Source: Microbispora amethystogenes (GTDB taxonomy: Bacteria; Actinomycetota; Actinomycetes; Streptosporangiales; Streptosporangiaceae). From it: 64,000 nt of DNA. The stretch covers positions 1-64,000 of the forward strand of contig NZ_BOOB01000008.1 of NCBI RefSeq assembly GCF_016863015.1. Reading direction: 5' to 3'. The notes beneath the pieces were generated by a model. That model searched no databases. It saw only the letters and a program-made list of their open reading frames with translations, and was not told where the DNA came from. Below are positions 58,708 through 64,000 of this stretch, piece by piece; position 1 is the first letter of the stretch; each line of letters opens with the position of its first letter. The position numbers and the translations under genes were made by a program.

Positions 58708-58713
58708 AGGCTA
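58708..58713 (-). promoter_or_regulatory. -10 element, leaderless dcd
   Basis: TAGCCT on the minus strand, six bases before the dcd GTG. Confidence 0.4.
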
Positions 58714-58818
58714 GTAGGCCCGTTGAGCGCCGGTGCCGGGGATCTTCGCGTCGGGACTGCAGGAACACGCCCCGAATCCGCTACAGTAGGGGCAGCGACG
58801 GGCTCCACAGCCCGTCAC

Positions 58819-58889
58819 GCGGGTGTAGTTCAATGGCAGAACATCAGCTTCCCAAGCTGACAGCGCGGGTTCGATTCCCGTCACCCGCT
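58819..58889 (+). tRNA. tRNA-Gly, anticodon CCC
   Basis: A full cloverleaf: acceptor GCGGGTG/CACCCGC, D arm GTTC/GAAC, anticodon stem TCAGC/GCTGA with loop TTCCCAA (anticodon CCC, decoding GGG), and T arm GCGGG/CCCGT around TTCGATT. CCA is not encoded. Its 3' end lies 105 bases from an integrase gene, so the T arm and acceptor end are the likely attachment core. Confidence 0.95.
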
Positions 58890-58898
58890 CTCAGTGCG

Positions 58899-58936
58899 AA
58901 GGCCCAGGTCAGGACATAAATCCAGACCCGGGCCTT
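58899..58936 (-). terminator. Terminator after the integrase gene
   Basis: Arms 58899-58910 and 58925-58936 pair at 11 of 12 positions plus one G-T, around a 14-base loop, between the tRNA and the int stop. Confidence 0.6.
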
Positions 58937-58993
58937 GATTGTTTTCGGGGCGCTTTGATCTTCGCGTGCCATTAGCGTGCCATTAGCCCTTGA

Positions 58994-60325
58994 TCAGCTC
59001 ACCGGAGCCAGCAGCCCGGCCGGGCCGTCGTCCTCGTCGTCATCGCGTCCGATGATCTGCCGGTCGATGGCGTCCGTGATCGTCTTGTCGGCACCCCGTA
59101 CGGCGTGCTGGTAGATCATCGCCGCTCGGACGTTGTCGTGACCCATCCGGGCCATGAGGTCCTTGAGCCCCGCGCCCGACTCGGCGGCGAGCATGTTTCC
59201 AGTGTGACGCAGATCATGGAAGTGAAGGCCAGGGAGACCCATCTCCTTGACCACGTCCACCCAGCGCGTACGGGTGTTGAAGCCGCTACGCCGCAACGGG
59301 CCGCCTTTGGCACCGGGGAAGAGGAGCGCGCCCGGATCGTCCTGCACGTAGGTCGCCAGGTGCTCACGCAGGGCCGGAGCGATGCCTTGGGGGATGCCGA
59401 CCACACGCCGACCCGCCTTGGACTTGGGCGCCCCGAGAACCAGTTCACCCGTGGAGCGCTCGACGAAGGCCGCCCGAACGCGCACGGTCCCGGCGTCCAG
59501 GTCGAGGTCACTGCGGCGAAGGGCGCTCACCTCACCCCATCGCAGGCTCGCGAAGGTGGCGAGCAGGACCAGGGCGCGGAAACGCCTGTCCTGGGTGCAG
59601 TCGGCCCGCCCGTCCATCCCCATCGCCCAGAGCGTTCGTTCGGCCTCTGGGCGAGTCGTGAAGGCCTCGGGAAGGGTGCGCATCTCCCCGTGCCGCTGGA
59701 AGCGCAGCCGATAGGCGTTGCCCGTGAGCTTGCGGACGTTGCCGACAGGACGACGGCCGACCCGGTCCGCCAGGTCGAAGACCTGAGCCACAGTGAGGAC
59801 CGGACGCTCTTGCGCGTGCTCGTCGCCGGCCCCGCGGATTCGGCACGGGTTGCGCGGGATGATGTGGTCCTCTTGGGCCGCCGTCATCAGCACGGCCCGC
59901 AGCAGCCGGTATGCCTTGGCTGCCATGGACACCGAGACGCCGTTGCCGAGCAGGTCGGATCGCCACTGCCGAATCATCGCCGTCGAGAGCTTGCCGAGCT
60001 GGACCCCGCCGAGGTGCGGCGTGATGTGCTTCTTGAGCAGCCAGCTATAGAGATCGACAGTGCGGGGACGCAGGCCAGGGCGCTGGGAGATCCAGCTCTC
60101 GGCGTAGTCGCGGAGCTTGGCCTTGCCACGATCGGGGTCGGTCCACTCCCCCTTGATGATCTGAGCTTCGACAAGGGACAGCGCCCGCTCGGCGTCACTC
60201 TTGCGTTCATAGGTCTCGGCCCCGGAGCGCATCTGTCCGTCGGGGCCGGGATAGCGGATCTGGTAACGCCCGGAGGGAAGCTTCCGGATGTTGCCGAAAC
60301 GGCGGTGACCGTCCTTGTTGGCCAT
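58994..60325 (-). CDS. int: Tyrosine recombinase/integrase with duplicated arm-binding domain
   Basis: A 443-residue tyrosine integrase. Residues 9-50 form an AP2-like arm-binding domain (GNIRKLPSGRYQIRY), 70-165 the SAM-like core-binding domain, and 250-415 the catalytic domain with R262 (ASLRWGE), H370/R373 (HDLRHTG), a His in MGHDN and nucleophile Y405 (MIYQHAV). A second arm-like segment (191-235, GNVRKLTGNAYRLRF) is inserted before the catalytic core. It should integrate the element into the tRNA-Gly gene. One-base overlap with xis. Confidence 0.92.
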   Translation of the reverse strand: MANKDGHRRFGNIRKLPSGRYQIRYPGPDGQMRSGAETYERKSDAERALSLVEAQIIKGEWTDPDRGKAKLRDYAESWISQRPGLRPRTVDLYSWLLKKHITPHLGGVQLGKLSTAMIRQWRSDLLGNGVSVSMAAKAYRLLRAVLMTAAQEDHIIPRNPCRIRGAGDEHAQERPVLTVAQVFDLADRVGRRPVGNVRKLTGNAYRLRFQRHGEMRTLPEAFTTRPEAERTLWAMGMDGRADCTQDRRFRALVLLATFASLRWGEVSALRRSDLDLDAGTVRVRAAFVERSTGELVLGAPKSKAGRRVVGIPQGIAPALREHLATYVQDDPGALLFPGAKGGPLRRSGFNTRTRWVDVVKEMGLPGLHFHDLRHTGNMLAAESGAGLKDLMARMGHDNVRAAMIYQHAVRGADKTITDAIDRQIIGRDDDEDDGPAGLLAPVS

Positions 60326-60531
60326 CAGGCCGCCCTTCCGGTGACGTCATGGGCCGACAGGGGCGCGACCGTGCCCGCGACGACGAATGCGGTCAGTGCG
60401 GACTCGGAGATGCGGACGTGGCGACCGACCTTCACGAACTCGATGCGCCGTTCGGCCACCAGGCGGCGGACGAAGCGAACCGAGGTGTTCAGGTGGGCCG
60501 CCGCTTGCGGCACAGTGAGCAGTTGATCCAA
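60325..60531 (-). CDS. xis: Excisionase, MerR-type helix-turn-helix
   Basis: A 68-residue DNA-binding protein (LTVPQAAAHLNTSVRFVRRL, IEFVKVGRHVRISESALTAF) of the excisionase family. It overlaps the int start by one base (TGATG), so the two are coupled; it should steer the integrase toward excision. Confidence 0.9.
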   Translation of the reverse strand: MDQLLTVPQAAAHLNTSVRFVRRLVAERRIEFVKVGRHVRISESALTAFVVAGTVAPLSAHDVTGRAA

Positions 60532-60544
60532 GGTGTTCCTCCCT

Positions 60545-62104
60545 TCACGCGGCGGACTGAGTTGCCGAAAGATCTCGGCCCTCTGCTTGGGCCTGGAGTT
60601 GGTTCATGTGGTTGCGCCAGCGCTGGCGTTCGTGAACCGACCGCAGGAGACGCACGCCGATCGGGGCGAGTTCGGGATCACCGGGCTTGACCGGCTTCCA
60701 GAGGTAGCGGTGGGGATCAACCGGCTCGTCTTCGACGCCGAGGGCTTCCAGGACCCAGGTGCGGCGGTCCTGCTTGTGCTCGGTCAGGGTCTTGTTCGAC
60801 CATTTCCGCGAGACGAGGACGCGGCGGCCCGCGTAGCCGAGGTGGTCGGGCTTGTGTGCCTTGCCCTTGCACCGGCCCGGAGCCATCCCCGCTTTGGCGC
60901 CCTTGGGCTGCACCCCGTACCGCAGCCAGTTCGGGCAGGTCGGCGAGCACGGCTCGAACCGCAGCGCGTCGAGGAGCCGTTCGGCGTGAGCCTTCCGGCG
61001 TGGGTCGTCGGTGCCGAGGGCGTCGCCGAGGCTCTTGGTCAGGTACTTCGACAGGTACCCGATGAGTTGGTCGGCATCCGGGGTCCCGGCGAGGACGCCT
61101 TTGATGTCGAGCTGGTCGCCGAAGCGCAGCACGTGCAGGGGTTCGGCGTCCTCGTCGGCGTCGAGGGCGTCGAGGGCCTGTTCCCAGGTTGGCAGGACTT
61201 CCCCCGTGGTCGGGTCGAGGTAGCCGGCCCCGTCCTCCCACACCGGCAACGTGGCCGCGATGATCTGCCGTAGTTCCGCACGCGGCAGGGTGCCGCGGAT
61301 CGCCATGTGCAGGTGCGGTGCGAGCCGCTTCTGTGGTTCGACGGTGGCGAAGTACTGCACGTCGTACCCGGCGACCCGGCGGAGGTTCTGCACGAAGCGG
61401 TCGACGAGCTTGGAGAAGTGCAGTGCGTCGCGGGCTGCCCGCGTGTAGTCGTAGGCGTCCGGGTCGAGGGGTGCGCCCTCCAGTACTCGCCCGTACGACG
61501 GCAGCGTGAGGGTGACAAACATTGAGGGCCGGTAGGTCTTGCCGTCCGAGCCGGTGAAGGTCCGCCCGAGGGTGGTCTTGGTCATCTGCCGCTTCGGCAG
61601 GTCCGGGGCATCCTGCCGCCGCTTCGTTGACCGCGTGCGCTTGCCGGAGGTGCGGCCGAGGACGTTGCCGCGCATGCCCGCAGCGTTGATCTCCTCGTCC
61701 AGGTCCTCGATCGCGGCGTCCAGGTCGGTGGTGTCGCCGCCGGCCTTTTCGACCTCATCTCGCCAGGCTTGGACGTCGGCCCGCAGCTCCACGAGGTGAC
61801 GCTGATAGTCATCGGCGTTGTCGGGCAGGTTGATCGGTTCGTGGTCGAGGTGCCAGCCCTCCCGGCACTGCGCCCGCCGGAGTTGCCGGTTGCGCTTGGC
61901 ACACGGAGGGCACTTGCTTTCCAAGGTGGCGCCGCAGGGGACGTCGATGACCTCAACCTGTCCGGTGAGGATGTCCTGCCGCCGGAGAGGGACGGGCCGG
62001 ATGCAGACGCCGTACTGCTTGGCGATCTCTTCCACGACCTCACGGGCCAGCGGTTGTGCCATCCGGACGGCGCGGGGTGTGGAGCGGTCGTGCGCGTTGG
62101 TCAC
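60545..62104 (-). CDS. RepSA-type replication initiator
   Basis: A 519-residue rolling-circle initiator: an N-terminal Cys cluster (CPPCAKRNRQLRRAQC), the strand motif PSMFVTLTLPSYG, the HUH metal motif RLAPHLHMAIRG, the catalytic Tyr motif IGYLSKYLTKSL, and a Cys-rich C-terminal part. It would replicate the excised circle. GTG 62104 overlaps the zinc-ribbon gene by four bases. Confidence 0.88.
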   Translation of the reverse strand: MTNAHDRSTPRAVRMAQPLAREVVEEIAKQYGVCIRPVPLRRQDILTGQVEVIDVPCGATLESKCPPCAKRNRQLRRAQCREGWHLDHEPINLPDNADDYQRHLVELRADVQAWRDEVEKAGGDTTDLDAAIEDLDEEINAAGMRGNVLGRTSGKRTRSTKRRQDAPDLPKRQMTKTTLGRTFTGSDGKTYRPSMFVTLTLPSYGRVLEGAPLDPDAYDYTRAARDALHFSKLVDRFVQNLRRVAGYDVQYFATVEPQKRLAPHLHMAIRGTLPRAELRQIIAATLPVWEDGAGYLDPTTGEVLPTWEQALDALDADEDAEPLHVLRFGDQLDIKGVLAGTPDADQLIGYLSKYLTKSLGDALGTDDPRRKAHAERLLDALRFEPCSPTCPNWLRYGVQPKGAKAGMAPGRCKGKAHKPDHLGYAGRRVLVSRKWSNKTLTEHKQDRRTWVLEALGVEDEPVDPHRYLWKPVKPGDPELAPIGVRLLRSVHERQRWRNHMNQLQAQAEGRDLSATQSAA

Positions 62105-62292
62105 CGGTCACCGTCCCAGGAGCCGACGGGGTCGAGGAGGTCGGCCGGGCCGAGGCCATCGACCATCACCGAGGCCTTTTCGCCGCATTCGTGGCATTCG
62201 ACGATGCCGCGCACGGGGTCGAGCCAGAGCACATCGAGGGCGCCGCAGCCCGAGCAGCGCAGTCCGTCGAGGATGTGGGCCAGGCGCATCAT
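62101..62292 (-). CDS. Small zinc-ribbon protein of the element
   Basis: A 63-residue protein with CSGCG and CHECG pairs, a simple Cys4 zinc ribbon. Small proteins like this sit between tra and rep in many AICEs; the role is unknown. It overlaps both neighbours by four bases. Confidence 0.75.
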   Translation of the reverse strand: MMRLAHILDGLRCSGCGALDVLWLDPVRGIVECHECGEKASVMVDGLGPADLLDPVGSWDGDR

Positions 62293-62978
62293 CGGCCCTC
62301 CCCCGCGTACTCGGCGACCATCGCCCGGATATCCGTGTCAGAGACGTAGGCCGCACGCACCCGCACCGGATCAGGACTGGATTCGAGACGGACGTAGCCG
62401 ACGCCCGCGCCCAGCTCCGGGAGCGGTGAGATGTGGTCGGCCAGTGCGCCCCGGTCGCGGGCGCCGTCGCCGAGGACCATGTCCACCTGTTCGCTCTCGT
62501 CCAGCCGGAGGGCGATCTTGTCGGGGAACAGGTTGCGGATGTTCATGACCTCTTTGCGCGGGTCCTGAAGCGCGGCCATGACCCCGACGCCGACCGCGCG
62601 CCCTTGGGTGGTGAGCGTGGCCAGGGCCGCCGTGATCCGCTGGCGAAGTTGCTTGTCGGGCTGGTAGGCGGTCAGGAACGCCACCTCGTCGACGGGCACC
62701 AACACGAACGGGTCCGCCACGGTCGGCGTGTGGGAGCGCTGGAGGCCGGCGAACCGGTCGGCCCGCGCCTGCATCACGCACACGGCCTCATCGAGCAGAT
62801 CGGCGCACTCCTTCGGATCGGCCGCGTATCTCGCGCCGAACAGCGCTCGGCCGAAGGACAGTTCCATCCGCTTGGGGTCCAGCGCCCACACCTGCACCAG
62901 GCCCGCCCGCATCGCCGGGAGGAGCCCGCGGATTGTTGACCACAGGTAGGAGCCCTTACCGGCTCCGGTCGCTCCAGA
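62289..62978 (-). pseudogene. FtsK/SpoIIIE-type DNA translocase TraSA, N-terminally truncated
   Basis: About 230 residues from Walker A SGATGAGKGS through Walker B FVLVPVDEVAFL to the C-terminal arginine-finger region (MNIRNLFPDKIALRLDE) match AICE Tra proteins. Upstream of S-G-A-T the homology stops and the membrane and N-terminal part of a normal Tra are missing; a short frame continues to 63,026 through unrelated sequence. The element is probably unable to transfer by itself. Confidence 0.7.
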
Positions 62979-63025
62979 GGAACACGCACTGGAGACGATC
63001 CAGATGCACACCCGTCCGGATGGCA

Positions 63026-63297
63026 CCTCGAATGCGCCAATGCGAGTCGCCGACGCTCACATTGACCTCGGCATCGTCCACGCCCGACGCGGAGACCTTG
63101 ACGCAGCCGTCGAGCAAGGCATGGCCGCCTTCGACATCGAACGAAAGTCACTCACCGACCTCGTCAACCGAGCCGGAGACCTCGACCGCGTCCTACGTCA
63201 GCGCTACCGCCGCGAAACCCTCGCCAAAGACTTCCATGAGCGATACGCCCTCGCCCGTCGCGCGCTCACCGCTCACCGCCCTGATCTCCTAGATTGA
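63026..63297 (+). pseudogene. C-terminal fragment of a TPR-containing regulator
   Basis: The plus-strand frame from about 63,026 (RVADAHIDLGIVHARRGDLD...RRALTAHRPDLLD) has the tetratricopeptide end of actinobacterial XRE/TPR regulators. Its N-terminal helix-turn-helix part is absent because the sequence joins the cut tra gene near 62,980-63,040. An ATG at 63004 gives a 97-residue open frame but no ribosome binding site. Confidence 0.6.
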
Positions 63298-63355
63298 CCT
63301 GCGAGGGTGTAGAGGTCAGCGATCGGAGTAACTGCCTGGAGCAGCAGCGGTGGCA

Positions 63356-64000
63356 CTACATGTGAAAGTGCTCAATGAGGAACCGGTACTGGGATTCCAG
63401 CGTGTTATTCTTGGGCACAATCTCACCCTCAATGTTGGCATAAAGAGTCGTAACACCCTCGACAGTCGGGCCGGTCTGCCAGGGCAGCAGTACACCATCG
63501 AACCGATACTCGAAGACGCCAGTCGCCCATTTGATAGCATCCGGGACTCTTTCTAGCCTATCAATCGAGGTTGTAGAGAGAGCCACGACCAGGATCCAGG
63601 CGTCATCATGTTTCGACAGACTCAACTCGCGACCATTGATGTCCCATGCCCGCCAACGTTCGGGATTCTCCACATCCTCCCACATTACGATCGGCCGGTT
63701 CACTTGTTCCAGATGCGTGGCGCAAGAAGCCTTCACTTCGGCAAGATCCATATCAGGATCGAACATCCCAATAATCAATCCCACGGTTACATCAGACCGA
63801 CCTATGCGAAGGATTAATGTTATGGATTCACCGTTCCACGTTTCTAGTCTAGGCGCTCCACAACGCGCCATGAGGTCAGCCATCACGTAGTTGCCATTCG
63901 GCATGAACACAAACCTACTCGGGCACGCCATCAACGCCCTCATGAGAGCCTGGTCCTCTTCGACGGCCGAGATGTCCGCGACTACCAGCATTAGCCCCAC
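63356..64000 (-). CDS. Uncharacterised protein, partial at window edge
   Basis: At least 214 residues, running off the window end; a GTG lies at 63,998-64,000 but may be internal. The sequence is soluble, acidic and lower in GC than the chromosome (many AT-ending codons), indicating foreign origin. I do not recognise the family. No ribosome binding site can be judged. The 58 bases before it (63298-63355) hold nothing evident. Confidence 0.5.
   Translation of the reverse strand: MGLMLVVADISAVEEDQALMRALMACPSRFVFMPNGNYVMADLMARCGAPRLETWNGESITLILRIGRSDVTVGLIIGMFDPDMDLAEVKASCATHLEQVNRPIVMWEDVENPERWRAWDINGRELSLSKHDDAWILVVALSTTSIDRLERVPDAIKWATGVFEYRFDGVLLPWQTGPTVEGVTTLYANIEGEIVPKNNTLESQYRFLIEHFHM

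Larger units (their letters stand above)
58819..63297. mobile_element. Actinomycete integrative element (AICE-like) remnant in tRNA-Gly
   Basis: From the tRNA inward come terminator, int, xis, repSA-like rep, zinc-ribbon protein and an FtsK-type tra, the module order of pSAM2/SLP1-like AICEs. Genes int, xis, rep and zinc ribbon are tightly overlapping. The tra gene is cut at its N-terminal side and abuts a truncated regulator. No second copy of the tRNA 3' end is visible to 64,000, so the far attachment site lies outside or is lost. The end at 63,297 is arbitrary. Confidence 0.75.

Noticed and set aside
1-64000. CRISPR array, rRNA genes or known riboswitches
   Set aside because: No spaced direct repeats of CRISPR type, no rRNA sequence and no riboswitch core that I can recognise. 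The only repeats are short tandem arrays.
1-64000. Biosynthetic gene cluster
   Set aside because: No PKS, NRPS, RiPP or terpene synthase genes are present; the dehydrogenase/methyltransferase/acetyltransferase run at 9.6-11.8 kb lacks a core enzyme.
58870-64000. Right attachment site as a repeat of the tRNA-Gly 3' end
   Set aside because: I found no second copy of the T-arm/acceptor sequence downstream within the window.

Overview
The window is GC-rich actinobacterial chromosome. It carries two mycothiol biosynthesis genes (mshA and an mshD-like gene), carD, glnR, senX3-regX3/phoU, the peptidoglycan amidation pair murT-gatD, an hbhA-like gene, ECF sigma/anti-sigma pairs and an actinomycete-type integrative element in a tRNA gene. 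Gene order resembles that recalled for Mycobacterium tuberculosis Rv0474-Rv0491 (XRE regulator, hbhA, DUF2516, mshA, YbjN, gpm, senX3-regX3) and for the Streptomyces glnR-MoaD-LmeA-sulfurtransferase and ygfZ/dtd/fur/nitrobindin blocks. A member of the Streptosporangiales or a relative is the best guess; the sequence alone does not prove it.

Layout. 1-15,100: stress membrane protein, ispF-carD, a lipoprotein, the phosphate two-component system with divergent phoU and a PHO-box-like array, gpmA-YbjN-mshA, a dehydrogenase/methyltransferase/acetyltransferase run, a macrodomain protein, a BlaI/M56 peptidase pair and the XRE-hbhA-DUF2516 run. 15,100-22,210: CorA-type transporter, DUF2207 protein, a CGNR regulator and alpha/beta hydrolase sharing a four-site operator, asparaginase, dtd and ygfZ, ending with three tandem DnaA-box-like sequences. 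22,228-28,125: a six-gene stressosome operon (rsbR-rsbS-rsbT, an RsbT/RsbX fusion, a hybrid kinase and a receiver-SpoIIE phosphatase). 28,224-32,300: fur, a free-standing 13-codon ORF, nitrobindin and a LuxR-type two-component system. 32,300-34,800: a degraded accessory patch with an AraC regulator, its probable secreted target, a lectin fragment and a transposase remnant.

35,483-47,645: DsrE, gatD-murT, then the most interesting block (37,906-46,841): a HerA-like ATPase, a membrane protein that looks like a VirD4/TraG-type ATPase without a usable P-loop, three membrane-anchored extracytoplasmic proteins and a polytopic membrane protein, followed by a toxin-antitoxin pair. 47,758-53,384: sulfur metabolism genes with a Cys-containing leader peptide and a decayed DUF4395 gene, an ECF sigma/anti-sigma pair, an LmeA-like protein, MoaD and glnR. 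53,442-58,701: secreted 5'-nucleotidase, mshD-like gene, DUF47-pit phosphate uptake and dcd. 58,819-63,297: tRNA-Gly(CCC) followed by int-xis-rep-zinc ribbon-tra of an actinomycete integrative element whose tra gene is cut at its N-terminal side. A foreign-looking partial gene fills the window end.

Many genes here have a TANNNT hexamer 6-8 nt before the start codon and no ribosome binding site, which suggests leaderless transcription. Genes that serve phosphate supply (senX3-regX3, phoU, pit-DUF47, the secreted nucleotidase), redox buffering (mshA, mshD) and sulfur transfer (sulfurtransferase, thioredoxin, DsrE) are spread over the window.
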